From: Psychromonas marina
Lineage (GTDB): Bacteria > Pseudomonadota > Gammaproteobacteria > Enterobacterales > Psychromonadaceae
Length of the DNA stretch: 64,000 bases
Direction of reading: 5' to 3'
Assembly: GCF_030161115.1 (NCBI RefSeq)
Contig: NZ_BSPQ01000016.1
Location: 154,715 to 218,714 of the forward strand
Below, in pieces: positions 45,000 to 54,895 of the stretch (positions within the stretch are counted from its first letter, which is position 1; the number at the start of each line of letters is the position of its first letter). A program made the translations under genes and the position numbers. The notes under the pieces are model-generated. The model was not told where the DNA came from, made no database searches, and saw only the letters and a list, made by a program, of their open reading frames with translations.

Positions 45000-45686
45000 T
45001 TAGCTTAATGTTTCGTAAGGCACGGGATCAGTGATACCGTTCTTTTCGAACGCTTCTAAACGTTCAACACAACTACCACATTCGCCACACGCTTTTTCGC
45101 GTCCGTTATAACAGGTCCATGTTTTACCGTAATCAAGACCCATACGAATACCATCTTTTAGAATGCCGATTTTATCGCTGTTTAAATAGGGTGAATAGAT
45201 CTCAGTAGATTCATAGTTTGCAACTGCAGCCACTTCATTCATCTTTTCTACAAAGATAGGACGACAGTCAGGATAAATTTCATGGTCGCCAGAATGTGCA
45301 CCGTAATACACCTGCTCAGCACCGATAGAAACCGCATAACCGATAGCTAATGACAGCAAAATCATATTACGGTTTGGTACCACGGTACTTTTCATATTCT
45401 CATTTTTATAATGACCAAGGGCAACATCAATGCTGCTATCGGTAAGAGATGAACCACCGATTAACTGATTAATAGCAGAGATATCAATTACTTTATGATG
45501 AATATCTAATTCAGCACAGACTGAACGAGCAACATCAATTTCTTTGATATGACGCTGTCCATAATCAAATGTTAAAGCATAAGGAGTTAACCCCTCTTCA
45601 ATTGCTTTGTGTAAAACTGTGTAAGAGTCCATTCCACCCGAATAGATAACAACGACTTTTTTTTGCATTTTGCTTGTATTTCCCAT
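45000..45686 (-). CDS. queC: 7-cyano-7-deazaguanine synthase QueC
   Basis: A 228-aa enzyme converting 7-carboxy-7-deazaguanine to preQ0 in queuosine synthesis. It shows the PP-loop YSGGMDSYT, and the C-terminal zinc site CGECGSC preceded by TWTCYNG. A second ATG at 45668 (residue 7) fits the family start slightly better. It diverges from queE across a 65-bp gap, so the two share a promoter region; no preQ1 riboswitch is seen. Confidence 0.96.
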   Translation of the reverse strand: MGNTSKMQKKVVVIYSGGMDSYTVLHKAIEEGLTPYALTFDYGQRHIKEIDVARSVCAELDIHHKVIDISAINQLIGGSSLTDSSIDVALGHYKNENMKSTVVPNRNMILLSLAIGYAVSIGAEQVYYGAHSGDHEIYPDCRPIFVEKMNEVAAVANYESTEIYSPYLNSDKIGILKDGIRMGLDYGKTWTCYNGREKACGECGSCVERLEAFEKNGITDPVPYETLS

Positions 45687-45751
45687 GCTATTAATTTATA
45701 AATCAGCTCAGTCATTTTGTGACCAACATCAACCATTGAGTATAACTGTTT

Positions 45752-46429
45752 ATGCATAAAAACTACAAAGTAAATGAACTCTTTCAAACCATTCAAGGCG
45801 AAGGATTTTATACAGGTATACCTGCTATTTTTGTCCGACTGCAAGGATGTGATGTAGGCTGTGCTTGGTGTGATACAAAACATACTTGGGAAGTAGACCC
45901 GGTTAAACAAACTGAGCTTAATCAATTAACCGATCGTAGTAATGAGTCAGAACGCTGGTCTGGTGTGAATGCACAGCAGATAATTGATGAAATTAAGCGT
46001 TTAGGTTACACCGCTAACTTGGTCGTCATTACTGGCGGTGAGCCATGCATGTATGACCTGCGTGAATTAACTCACCTATTGCATGAGTTTGGCTTCCATA
46101 CGCAGATAGAGACCAGTGGCACTTACCCTGTGCTCGTTGATAGCTTGAGTTGGGTAACGGTGTCGCCTAAAATTAACATGCGTGCAAAAAAAGAGGTGCT
46201 ACTAACCGCTCTTGAGCGTGCTAATGAGATAAAGCATCCCGTCGGAACTGAGAAAGATATTGAACAGTTAGATGCGCTGCTTCGCCCTGTTAAATCGATC
46301 AAAGAGAAGACGATCTGTTTACAACCCATTTCGCAAAAAGCAAAAGCAACAACACTGTGTATGAAAACCTGTATCGAACGTAATTGGCGTTTATCAGTGC
46401 AAGTACATAAATATTTAGATATCGATTAA
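45752..46429 (+). CDS. queE: 7-carboxy-7-deazaguanine synthase QueE
   Basis: A 225-aa radical-SAM enzyme acting just before QueC. The cluster motif is GCDVGCAWCDTKHTW (three Cys), followed by VVITGGEP. The long form, as in E. coli and Vibrio, carries a loop insertion after the cluster. Ordinary partner of queC. Confidence 0.95.
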   Translation: MHKNYKVNELFQTIQGEGFYTGIPAIFVRLQGCDVGCAWCDTKHTWEVDPVKQTELNQLTDRSNESERWSGVNAQQIIDEIKRLGYTANLVVITGGEPCMYDLRELTHLLHEFGFHTQIETSGTYPVLVDSLSWVTVSPKINMRAKKEVLLTALERANEIKHPVGTEKDIEQLDALLRPVKSIKEKTICLQPISQKAKATTLCMKTCIERNWRLSVQVHKYLDID

Positions 46430-46463
46430 TCGCGCTGTAACTGTGTGATAGGTAACCTGATTT

Positions 46464-46499
46464 GAAGTGAGTAAAACACCCGTTTTACTCACTTTTTTA
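46464..46499. terminator. Bidirectional terminator between queE and dolP
   Basis: Stem AAGTGAGTAAAAC / GTTTTACTCACTT, loop ACCC, followed by TTTTTT; it serves both convergent genes. Confidence 0.92.
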
Positions 46500-46509
46500 T
46501 TTTTAGCCG

Positions 46510-47100
46510 TTATTTTTCTGGGATAATTTGAAAGACACGCTTAACATGCTTAACGCCTGAAATCTTACGTACAATATCTGTCGCGGTATCAGCCGTTTTG
46601 GCATCGACTCGACCGATTAAAAATAGCTCGCCCGCTTCGGTAACCACCTTAATCTGAAAAGAGTTAATATTCTCATCCGCGGTTAATTGGCTTTTTGCCT
46701 TAGTCGTGATCCAACTATCTTTGCTCTGTTGGCTAAAGGTAATCGGCTTTGCAACGCGTAGCTGGTTATACACCTCTTTTGCCTCTGTTAAGGTATTTAG
46801 CTGCGTTTCTATTTGCTGTTTTAGTGTCTCATCACTGACTTGGCCAATCACCAACAGGTAGCCATTATTAGTGATTAGATTAATGCGGATATTGTGTTTA
46901 TTAATATTTAAGGCATTCACTTTATCGAGTGCCGCTAACGATAAACTGTCATCGGATAATTGTGTTGAAATAGAGCGTTCATCACTGGTGACCGCAACCG
47001 CAGTGCCAGCAATAACAATTAACCCACCGGCACAGCCCTGCAGTAAAAAAAAGCTTAACAAAAGTGGTAACAGTAGTAATTTTTGTTTTATGTATTTCAT
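46510..47100 (-). CDS. dolP: BON-domain outer-membrane lipoprotein DolP (YraP)
   Basis: A 196-aa lipoprotein: signal peptide with lipobox LQGC (Cys near residue 23), then two BON domains (about 45-115 and 125-192). DolP supports outer-membrane integrity and BamA function at division sites. It is the end of the lpoA-yraN-diaA-dolP cluster, conserved in enterics and vibrios. Confidence 0.93.
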   Translation of the reverse strand: MKYIKQKLLLLPLLLSFFLLQGCAGGLIVIAGTAVAVTSDERSISTQLSDDSLSLAALDKVNALNINKHNIRINLITNNGYLLVIGQVSDETLKQQIETQLNTLTEAKEVYNQLRVAKPITFSQQSKDSWITTKAKSQLTADENINSFQIKVVTEAGELFLIGRVDAKTADTATDIVRKISGVKHVKRVFQIIPEK

Positions 47101-47131
47101 CGCGTTCGCTTAATCCCCTGCGTGAATATTT

Positions 47132-47719
47132 TTAATATTGAGGAAACAATTGCTGATCAATAAGATCGCTTAAGCAATTGATCACTAAAAGGTGTATCTC
47201 TTCGATACGTGGCCCTTTATCACTGGGCGCACGAATCTCAATATCATCTGAGCCTAATAAACCCGCCAATTCACCACCATCAACCCCATTCAGCGCGATG
47301 ATTTGTAATGATTTACTCAGTGCTGTTTCTACGGCTTTGATCATATTACGGCTATTACCACCGTGGCTTATCACTAAAAGAACATCACCATCCTGTGCAA
47401 TTGCAGAGATCTGTTTTGCATAAATTTGGTCAAAATGACTGTCCGTTGCAATAGCCGATACCAACGCTGAGTCGGCCGTGATCGCAATCGCAGGCAGAGA
47501 AGGGCGATCGGTTTCATATTTATTAAGCAGGTGCGATGAAAATATCTGCGCTAGTGCTGCAGCGCCACCATTCCCACAGACTAATATTTTATTGCCACGA
47601 ATTAACGCTTCAGTTAATGCAAATGCTGCTTTTTCGATAGATTCAGGCAGGGCTTCGGCGGCAACAATTTTAGTTTGAATGCTCTCTGCAAAATGAGCGT
47701 GTATCTTTTCGTTTATCAT
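47132..47719 (-). CDS. diaA: DnaA initiator-associating protein DiaA
   Basis: A 195-aa SIS-domain protein, with GNGGAAALAQ and ISHGGNSRNM phosphosugar-loop motifs. DiaA tetramers bind DnaA and promote timely replication initiation. It is similar to GmhA, but the neighbours (yraN, dolP) identify it as DiaA. Confidence 0.92.
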   Translation of the reverse strand: MINEKIHAHFAESIQTKIVAAEALPESIEKAAFALTEALIRGNKILVCGNGGAAALAQIFSSHLLNKYETDRPSLPAIAITADSALVSAIATDSHFDQIYAKQISAIAQDGDVLLVISHGGNSRNMIKAVETALSKSLQIIALNGVDGGELAGLLGSDDIEIRAPSDKGPRIEEIHLLVINCLSDLIDQQLFPQY

Positions 47720-47749
47720 GCGGTCTCTTATTTATCTGTGCTTTAGTAT

Positions 47750-48130
47750 TTAGCTTTGAAAAGCATCTTTTACCCAAAGGGGTGTTGAGTCTGAATCGTT
47801 TAATGCAACAGCATCAAAGCGGCAATACGGCTCCGATGCTAATTGTGTTAAATAATGAGTTGCTGTTTTAATTATTTTGCGTTGCTTGGTTGCGCTGATA
47901 GAGGCGAGGGCACCACCAAAATCACTGTTTTTTCGGTAGCGCACTTCAATAAAGACTAACGTGTCTTGATCAAGCATGATTAAATCGATTTCACCAAAAC
48001 GACAATAGTAGTTTTGGTGAAGTAGCGTTAATCCCTGCTCAATAAGATAAGCTAATGCTTTCTTCTCAGCAACAACCCCTTTAGAATTACTCGGCTGTAA
48101 TAGGCGTGGCAACTTCAAACAGGATCCCAT
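47750..48130 (-). CDS. yraN: UPF0102 family protein YraN
   Basis: A 126-aa protein with a PD-(D/E)xK nuclease-like core: GEIDLIM, then FIEVRYR. The function is not established. Its start codon at 48130 lies inside the end of lpoA (44-bp overlap); internal starts further in are weaker. Confidence 0.9.
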   Translation of the reverse strand: MGSCLKLPRLLQPSNSKGVVAEKKALAYLIEQGLTLLHQNYYCRFGEIDLIMLDQDTLVFIEVRYRKNSDFGGALASISATKQRKIIKTATHYLTQLASEPYCRFDAVALNDSDSTPLWVKDAFQS

Positions 48131-50114
48131 CTTGGTATTTTGCCCAGCTTAGTTTAGCTTTCACGTTATTATCTGCACCTAACGAAAGTTCGCCAATTAA
48201 CCCTTTATATACAGCGCCTTCTGTATTTTGTAAATACACTAATTGTTCAATCAATTGGTAACTATCAACACCAAGAGAGAACAAACGTAAGGTAGAAAAT
48301 GATTGTTTGTTCCATGCTTTTTCTACTTCTTGAATTAGGCTACCTTCTGGGTCTAATAGGAAAGGGTTATCAGAAAACACTAACCCAGTTAGCTCTTTAT
48401 TCTGCATGTTGGTGCGATCAAAGCTATGGCTTCGTGAACTTGCATAAAGTGGTAGGCGTGGTGCAAAAGGGCTTACCGTTACATCGATAAAAGGTTTTAA
48501 CAGAATAAGTTCATCACGTTTGCTGACTATATAAATAGCATCCACGTCACGACGACTACGTACCTCTGTTTCTAAAGGCACTTGAGCAATTGAGCGCATC
48601 TGCTGGATACGGCTGTTACTCTTATCTGTTTGTAATACATCAGCAATAAATGTTGATAATTTCGATTTCGATTGGAAATAGTGCGCTTCAACATTAACGT
48701 CGCTGGTCGGTGTTAATGCCGCCCACTGTTGCTTAAAGGCACTTGCTACACGTTTACCGTAGCTTGAATTTGGTGCAATAATCAACGGGTTTTTATGTTG
48801 GTCTGCATGAATCAAAGAAGCGGCTTGTCTTGCTTCATCCTCTGGTGAAAGAGGGAATGCATAATGCCACTGCACTTCATTGATCTCAGGTTGTTGATCT
48901 TCATCGGTTGATTTTTTTTGCTCAACGAAACTATTTAATGCCAATACCGGCATATTTTCAATCAGCGGTAATAGCTCTTCAATCTCTTTTTTCATCAGTG
49001 GACCGATAACAAAGTCGATATTCGCTTCTGTTAATTGGTCTGCTAATTGTTGGCCGTTGGTTAATTGCGTATCGAAAAAGTGTAATTTCGGTAGCGGCAT
49101 CTCTTTATTGCTTAGCGCTTGCTGTTGTTGGTAATACGCATTTAACAATCCCAATTGAATCGCTTTACCCTGTCTTGCAAATCGACCGGTTAGCGGCAGT
49201 AATACCGCAATATCGTCAGGCTGATAAGGGCTTATTGCAGTAATGTCTGCTAACACTAATGGCATAAACGCCTGTGCAGAATGATCTGGGTAGGTCGCTT
49301 TCCAAAGGTTTAACTCACGCGTTAAACGATTTGGGCGTAATTTACTTTTTTGATACAACGCAGCCAATGCATACCAACCCTCTTTATAGTCTTGGTATTG
49401 TGCTAATAGTTTATCTTGAGGTGTTTCAGTTGGCGTCTCTGCCGGTAAAGCCGGCTCTGGTACGACTAATTCACCTAGGTCTGTTTCTTGTGTTGTTGTT
49501 TCATCAACCGCTTTCACTAACACTGGTTGGTATTGATTTAAGCGTTTAGCGGGTAATTGTATTAATTGCGCAAGTAACAGATCATTATATGTCTGCTTTT
49601 CTGTATCAACCGTCAAGTGCGGTATTAACAACAACATGCTTTCAGTTGCTTCATAAGGCTGTTCATTACGAATATACAGCTCAGATTGTAATTTTAAATA
49701 ATGTACCAGGTTTGCTTGGTTAAGCACCTGAGTATCAATATTGTCTAATGCTGTTTGCGTTTCTGGTAACTGATTTTGTGCATAAAACTTATCTGCCATT
49801 AATAGATTTAATGCAGATGATTGTTCTGTATTCAGTGTTTTAGCTTGTAGTGAATTAATCACCGCATCAGCCATCACAAACTTCTTCTCTTTTATCAGCG
49901 CTTGAACAGCCAAAAACTGCCAGGCTAAATTGTCATCGCTGCCTAGCTGCGTATCTTTATTTAGGTAAAAAGCAGAATCTGCCTCTAATTCACTAAATAG
50001 CGCAGGTGGTATCTCTTCAGGTGGTGTAGCAACGCTTGAACACGCAGTGATGAAGGTGATAGTTGCGATCACTGTTAAATAGCGACTAATGCGTTTTTTT
50101 AGGAAAACGTTCAA
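48087..50114 (-). CDS. lpoA: PBP1A activator lipoprotein LpoA
   Basis: A 675-aa outer-membrane lipoprotein: lipobox ITAC (Cys at 25), an N-terminal TPR-like part (about 30-270) and a C-terminal periplasmic-binding-protein fold (about 300-670, starting at AVLLPLTGRFARQG). It reaches across the periplasm to stimulate penicillin-binding protein 1A. Divergent from rsmI. Confidence 0.94.
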   Translation of the reverse strand: MNVFLKKRISRYLTVIATITFITACSSVATPPEEIPPALFSELEADSAFYLNKDTQLGSDDNLAWQFLAVQALIKEKKFVMADAVINSLQAKTLNTEQSSALNLLMADKFYAQNQLPETQTALDNIDTQVLNQANLVHYLKLQSELYIRNEQPYEATESMLLLIPHLTVDTEKQTYNDLLLAQLIQLPAKRLNQYQPVLVKAVDETTTQETDLGELVVPEPALPAETPTETPQDKLLAQYQDYKEGWYALAALYQKSKLRPNRLTRELNLWKATYPDHSAQAFMPLVLADITAISPYQPDDIAVLLPLTGRFARQGKAIQLGLLNAYYQQQQALSNKEMPLPKLHFFDTQLTNGQQLADQLTEANIDFVIGPLMKKEIEELLPLIENMPVLALNSFVEQKKSTDEDQQPEINEVQWHYAFPLSPEDEARQAASLIHADQHKNPLIIAPNSSYGKRVASAFKQQWAALTPTSDVNVEAHYFQSKSKLSTFIADVLQTDKSNSRIQQMRSIAQVPLETEVRSRRDVDAIYIVSKRDELILLKPFIDVTVSPFAPRLPLYASSRSHSFDRTNMQNKELTGLVFSDNPFLLDPEGSLIQEVEKAWNKQSFSTLRLFSLGVDSYQLIEQLVYLQNTEGAVYKGLIGELSLGADNNVKAKLSWAKYQDGILFEVATPITAE

Positions 50115-50225
50115 AGTAGTGTCCTTTATCTGAAAGCAAAATTTCTATATAGGTATCAATAAGTATGTAGTGTAATATTGTGGCTTGCGTTAAACAATCT
50201 TATTCATTATTTATAGGCTAATAAT

Positions 50226-51086
50226 ATGTCCGACCACAGCGAATCGCTATCAAATCTTCCTGCAAAACTGTATATCGTTGCCACGCCTATTGGCAATATT
50301 AGCGACATTAGCTATCGTGCAATCGAAACGCTACAACAAGTGGACGTGATTGCTGCCGAAGATACACGTCATAGTGGCAAGCTTTTAAGTCATTATCAGA
50401 TAAAAAAACCGATGTTTCCACTACATGACCATAATGAACGTGAACGCGGTAAAGTATTAATCGAAAAAATTAAAGCGGGACAATCGGTGGCGTTAATTTC
50501 CGATGCAGGCACACCGCTAATTAGTGATCCCGGTTATCATTTAGTAAACGAGTGTCGTGAAAAAGGCGTCGACATTGTGCCGATTCCCGGTGCGTGTGCC
50601 ACCATTGCTGCATTAAGTGCTGCAGGTCTTCCAACAGACAGGTTCTCGTTTGAAGGTTTTTTACCAGCAAAAGAGAAAGGCAAGCAAGATAAGCTCAGTG
50701 CGTTAATCGAAGAAACACGCACCATGGTCTTTTATGAGTCACCACGTCGTATTACCGATACCGTACAACAAGTGGTTAATATTCTCGGTGCAGACAGAAA
50801 AATCGTAATCGCACGTGAATTGACTAAAACCTTTGAATCATTTTATGCATTACCTGCACAGGAGATGCTGGAGTGGTTAAAAGAGGATACCAACCACTGT
50901 CGTGGTGAGTTTGTATTAATGATTGCTGGGGCTGTTGCAGACAGCGAAGCAATTCCTCAGGTAGCATTGAATACCTTAGCGTTATTAAAAGAGCAGCTTC
51001 CGCTTAAAAAAGCAGCGGCACTGACAGCGCAAATACATTCTCAGAAAAAAAATGATCTTTATAAATGGGGATTAGAGAACTTATAA
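50226..51086 (+). CDS. rsmI: 16S rRNA 2'-O-ribose C1402 methyltransferase RsmI
   Basis: A 286-aa tetrapyrrole-methylase-fold enzyme that modifies C1402 of 16S rRNA with SAM. Motifs VATPIGNISD, AAEDTRHSGKLL and SDAGTPLISDPGY are intact. Divergent from lpoA and immediately before rnpB, the common vibrio-like arrangement. Confidence 0.96.
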   Translation: MSDHSESLSNLPAKLYIVATPIGNISDISYRAIETLQQVDVIAAEDTRHSGKLLSHYQIKKPMFPLHDHNERERGKVLIEKIKAGQSVALISDAGTPLISDPGYHLVNECREKGVDIVPIPGACATIAALSAAGLPTDRFSFEGFLPAKEKGKQDKLSALIEETRTMVFYESPRRITDTVQQVVNILGADRKIVIARELTKTFESFYALPAQEMLEWLKEDTNHCRGEFVLMIAGAVADSEAIPQVALNTLALLKEQLPLKKAAALTAQIHSQKKNDLYKWGLENL

Positions 51087-51121
51087 CTTCCTTCCTGTGA
51101 AAACTTCTATATAATACGCCG

Positions 51122-51484
<363 letters not shown>

Positions 51485-51489
51485 ATTTA

Positions 51490-51524
51490 AACCCCAGTTT
51501 ACGCAAGTAAACTGGGGTTTTCTC
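51490..51524 (+). terminator. Terminator of rnpB
   Basis: ACCCCAGTTTAC-GCAA-GTAAACTGGGGT followed by TTTCT, directly after the RNA. Confidence 0.93.
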
Positions 51525-51647
51525 GTTTTAGCGGGTATCAAAGTGTTTAAGCGATTGCTGGGCATTACCCAAAATACGCGACTGACAACAGAGCTTCAAA
51601 CACGTAATGAAGCGATCATAACGTGTTACTAGCCGGGCGGTTATATA

Positions 51648-51741
51648 ATGAAAGAGATTGGTTATTATTTTCCAAATGCACTATTCAGTCTTAAGCCGAA
51701 TTGCAGCGATGAGTAAAAACAAGAATGCAAAATGAAAGACT
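51648..51741 (+). pseudogene. REP-associated transposase relic A (3' end only)
   Basis: Matches the last ~90 bp of the fuller copy at 54896-55392: an ATTATTTTCCAAATGCACTA stretch, then the ATTCAGTC segment encoding HYSV, and TGCAAAATGAAAGAC at the end. The rest is missing. The sequence 51525-51647 before it is not recognised. Confidence 0.75.
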
Positions 51742-51750
51742 TGACCCCAT

Positions 51751-51897
51751 TTATTTAAGCTTAACAGTTAAGTAACCTCTTGGGTGACTTCCTTTCTTAA
51801 GGACTGTGTTGCTTGCTGCGTTTAGTACATCAGCAATGTTGCTTACTGCATATGTAGGGTGTGAGGTGATGGTTTTCCATTGGGTAGGGTATTGCAT
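51751..51897 (-). pseudogene. NUMOD4-like fragment of a homing endonuclease
   Basis: A 48-codon ORF (start MQYPTQWKTITSHP) with a good ribosome site (AAGGAAAT, 6 bp upstream). The pattern WKxI-x3-P-x-YAVSNIADVLN and KKGSHPRGYLTVKL is that of a NUMOD4 module, which normally precedes an HNH nuclease domain. No HNH part follows; the ORF ends exactly at the border of transposase relic A. It is probably a truncated nuclease gene. Confidence 0.55.
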
Positions 51898-52052
51898 GTG
51901 ATATTTCCTTATATTGGAAACACCTTACATTCATTTATTAGTTGCTCGTTTAAGTGTTGTTTATTGGTTTAGTTATCAGAATAAGTTAGATGCTATATAA
52001 CTACTTTCAGATAGTTGGGTATAATCGATTGATTACTATTAAAGGGGACATC

Positions 52053-53195
52053 ATGTTAAAAGAAGCTACAACGTCTTTGAAAGCCTATTTATATGATAGA
52101 AATACTAGCCCAATGTTTGGTGCTTTCATCGTGTCATGGGCCTTTTGGAACTATCAGGCTGTTATTACCTTCTTTGCTGCTATGGGACAGAAGGATAAGT
52201 TAGATTGGTTTACTCAGTATTATTCTGAAGTTAATAAGTTCTTTTCGTCTAGTGACTTTGCATTTGAACTTAGCAATCAGGTATTGGTTGGAGCGCTATA
52301 TCCCCTATTGACTGCAACGATATATATATTTGTACTCCCATACCCTTCAAAATTTGTATTTGAATTTAATCTGAGAAGACAGCAAGACTTAAACAACTTG
52401 AAGCACAGGGTTGAAGAAACAAGAACTTTTGATTCCAAAGAAATAGATGAAATTAAGAAATCTATTAGCGAAAATGAAGGTAAGTTTTTATCTGAGTTAC
52501 AGATTAAAGACAATATTATTGCTCAAAAAGATAAGAAAATTACTGAGATATCTGAAGAAGCTTCTAGCCTATCCGCGGATAACTCAAGGCTAAACGGTGA
52601 ATTGGATGAATCTCAGAGGAACCTTGGTGAGCTGAGTGGCTCCATTCGCAACTCTGATGTAGAGATAGATGAGTTTCGCAAATTCTTTAATAAAAATAGA
52701 GTGCTTATATCCAAACTCCATAATTACATACCTCTGATGGAGGAAGCTTTTGATTCAGGTAATGACTACATCGTAACAAGGGAGTCAGACTTCGTGGAAA
52801 TTGTTAACTCCACGAATACATTAATGAAAGAATACTCTCAAAGTGATTTTTCATTAGGTGGATTCCAAAAACTAAAAAATCTGTTCGAGGAGCCTTTGGA
52901 ACCTATTACGTCAAATAATGATCCAGCAAAAGGTGATCCTTCTGATGAGGATTTGGAACACTCTTCAGAGGAGTATGAGAAGATCATTTTAACTGAGCTT
53001 TTCAAGAATGATGGATTAAAATTGGATGATTTACTTTCTAAATTACCTAACCAAAAGCTTGCTCATCACTACGTCCAAGTTTTAAACGATAAAAAGCAGA
53101 TTGAATACACTGAGGAAAATGAATTGGTTAAGCTTTCAATGACTGGGCAATCTAAAGCCGTTGAATTCATGAACAGTGCTAGTATTCCATTCTAA
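52053..53195 (+). CDS. Membrane/coiled-coil protein of unknown function
   Basis: A 380-aa protein. The ATG at 52053 (MLKEATTSLKAYLYDR) is preferred over the upstream frame extension because AAAGGGGAC lies just before it. Two membrane segments (about 20-45 and 80-103) are followed by a long coiled coil (about 110-225), a low-complexity acidic linker and a C-terminal winged-helix-like domain (about 310-370, LTELFKNDGLKLDDLLSKL). The N-terminal NTSPMFGAFIVSWAFWNY motif is seen in other bacterial membrane proteins of unknown role. Transposase relics A and B lie on either side. Confidence 0.75.
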   Translation: MLKEATTSLKAYLYDRNTSPMFGAFIVSWAFWNYQAVITFFAAMGQKDKLDWFTQYYSEVNKFFSSSDFAFELSNQVLVGALYPLLTATIYIFVLPYPSKFVFEFNLRRQQDLNNLKHRVEETRTFDSKEIDEIKKSISENEGKFLSELQIKDNIIAQKDKKITEISEEASSLSADNSRLNGELDESQRNLGELSGSIRNSDVEIDEFRKFFNKNRVLISKLHNYIPLMEEAFDSGNDYIVTRESDFVEIVNSTNTLMKEYSQSDFSLGGFQKLKNLFEEPLEPITSNNDPAKGDPSDEDLEHSSEEYEKIILTELFKNDGLKLDDLLSKLPNQKLAHHYVQVLNDKKQIEYTEENELVKLSMTGQSKAVEFMNSASIPF

Positions 53196-53258
53196 TGAGC
53201 AAGTTGCTTCACTCCATTAATTTGGATGTTTGCAACTTAGTGGGGATTAATGGGTCAG

Positions 53259-53566
53259 GTCTTTCATTTTGCACTGTTTTTAAATGTCTTAAATAATGTC
53301 TGCATGCAATACCATTGAACGATACACGTGCACTGTATAATGAATCACCAATATCACCAATATCACCAATATCACCAATATCACCAATATCACCTGTTGC
53401 TAGAAGAGCCCGACGGCAATTTATGTAAGGGGATAGGTCAATTAAAGCTTATCTGTCAGATGCTTATACAATCAAAGAGAGCGGTCATTATTTTCAAATA
53501 CATTATTCAGTCGTAAGCCGAATTGTAGCGATAAGTAAAAAGTTAAAGAATGCAAAATGAAAGATC
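53259..53566 (+). pseudogene. REP-associated transposase relic B with HUH expansion
   Basis: Bounded by GGTCTTTCATTTTGCA (53259-53274) and TGCAAAATGAAAGATC (53551-53566). It keeps the LNVLDNVC-like segment, the region normally encoding MNNHYHLL, and the C-terminal HYFQ part, but lacks the 5' end and much of the middle. The HYH-encoding site has expanded into about five in-frame copies of a 9-bp unit (ATCACCAAT), reading His-Gln-Tyr repeatedly. It cannot encode a working enzyme. Confidence 0.8.
53343..53391 (+). repeat. 9-bp microsatellite in the HUH region
   Basis: About five and a half tandem AATATCACC units inside transposase relic B. The unit preserves the reading frame. It probably arose by slippage after the gene had decayed. 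Confidence 0.9.
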
Positions 53567-53658
53567 TGCTCCCTTATATGTATGACTCTTGTTACTAAAT
53601 CGAGCAACAAGAGTCTTTAAACAATGATCTACTTATTCGCAATCATTGATATGAAAAA

Positions 53659-54426
53659 TTAGTTATTAGACCAAGCATTCAAATTAACAGAACCGCCACC
53701 ACCAATAAGTTCAATTGCAAATACTTGATAACCCCAGTTGCCAATATACGGATATGCTTCATGCTTATACTGTTGCGGGCTTTTCCACATTTGGAAATGC
53801 TGACCAACATTCATTTCACCACTATCGCGTTGATTATTGTAATCTCGTATTGCCCAAAATTGTTTAAATGTTGTTAAGCCACCACCGTATGCATGTGGTT
53901 TATTAGTACGTGTAGATACGTAATAGTCATACTTTGCACCATCTACATCCTTAGATCCTAACCACCTAGCACCGTTATCATTACCTTCATCATTTTGATG
54001 CTCTGGGTACCAGCCGTTATACTTATCTATAATGTAATATTCAGCCATGCCATCGTAATTAGTATCATTGCTTTTAGTCCAACCATATAAGGCAAAAACT
54101 ACTTTTTGACCATCCCAATCAGGGTTGTAATTGTCAACACTAAAATTCACTTTGCGCCATTGGTGCCCATGCTCCCATCCTCGGCCTGATACTGCATTTT
54201 GAGAATTACTAGAAATGTTAATATAACTTGCAGTATAACTTGTGGTTTTAAGGTAAGTATTCCAATCACTATTTAACTCATAGTGGCTAGTAAAGTAGCC
54301 TGGCTCATTAGGGTAGCTTGCTTTAGAATCTTGAAATACTTCGCCAGCTGCTTGCGCGCCTATTGCTGTAAGCGACAAACTTGCAACAAGAGTAAACGAC
54401 GCCACTAATTTGTTATTCATTTTCAT
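53659..54426 (-). CDS. GH11-like secreted glycosidase (xylanase fold)
   Basis: A 255-aa secreted protein. The signal peptide ends at AQAAG (residue ~25 from the chosen ATG). The mature chain has the features of glycoside hydrolase family 11 jelly-rolls: AEYYIIDKYNGWYP (first catalytic Glu), SKDVDGAKYDYYVSTRTNKP, TTFKQFWAIRD, GQHFQMWKS and YQVFAIELIGGGGS (second catalytic Glu, where xylanases have ATEGY). The start at 54426 has GGAAAT before it; an upstream ATG would add 15 residues. Endo-xylanase or a related beta-glycan activity is inferred. Transposase relics lie on both sides, a sign of transfer. Confidence 0.72.
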   Translation of the reverse strand: MKMNNKLVASFTLVASLSLTAIGAQAAGEVFQDSKASYPNEPGYFTSHYELNSDWNTYLKTTSYTASYINISSNSQNAVSGRGWEHGHQWRKVNFSVDNYNPDWDGQKVVFALYGWTKSNDTNYDGMAEYYIIDKYNGWYPEHQNDEGNDNGARWLGSKDVDGAKYDYYVSTRTNKPHAYGGGLTTFKQFWAIRDYNNQRDSGEMNVGQHFQMWKSPQQYKHEAYPYIGNWGYQVFAIELIGGGGSVNLNAWSNN

Positions 54427-54895
54427 AATATTTCCATATAGTAATGTTGTTAAAGGTTGATGTTTAACCAAGAAACTATGAGCGTGTAATGACTCATTAA
54501 TAAATGCTTATTAACTACACCGTTTTCTATTTCTAGAAAATCGACATATCCATATTCCGACCGTTTTAATTTATTTCGTCACGTCTGTTAATTTGCTAAA
54601 TATAAGTTAACTTGTTCATCAGTAGTTTTGGATGATCGAAAAGGAGACGCTTTTGCTTTAAGCCACAAATAGGCAGCATCATTTATCGATGCATTATTTT
54701 TAGTCGTAAGAACATGATCAGGCAAAAAATTAATGGTTAAAGTTTGATCGTTATCTGTTTATTTTTCAATCGCTTATATATATTTTGTTTTTCGGTTGTG
54801 TGTTTTATCCCTTATTTCCTTACTTTATGTAGTAGAGTTATTTTGTATATTGCTCATTATTCATTAGGTAAAAAATGAAAGTGATAAGGGGGGCG
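54427..54895. other. Intergenic, no gene recognised
   Basis: About 470 AT-rich bases upstream of the GH11-like gene. They presumably hold its promoter. No ORF with homology, RNA gene or clear repeat is seen. Confidence 0.6.

Noticed and set aside
45687-45751. preQ1 riboswitch between queC and queE
   Set aside because: The 65-bp gap is too short and shows no preQ1 aptamer pattern.
53328-53516. 62-codon ORF with His-Gln-Tyr repeats as a gene
   Set aside because: It is the expanded HUH region of a truncated transposase, not a complete protein.
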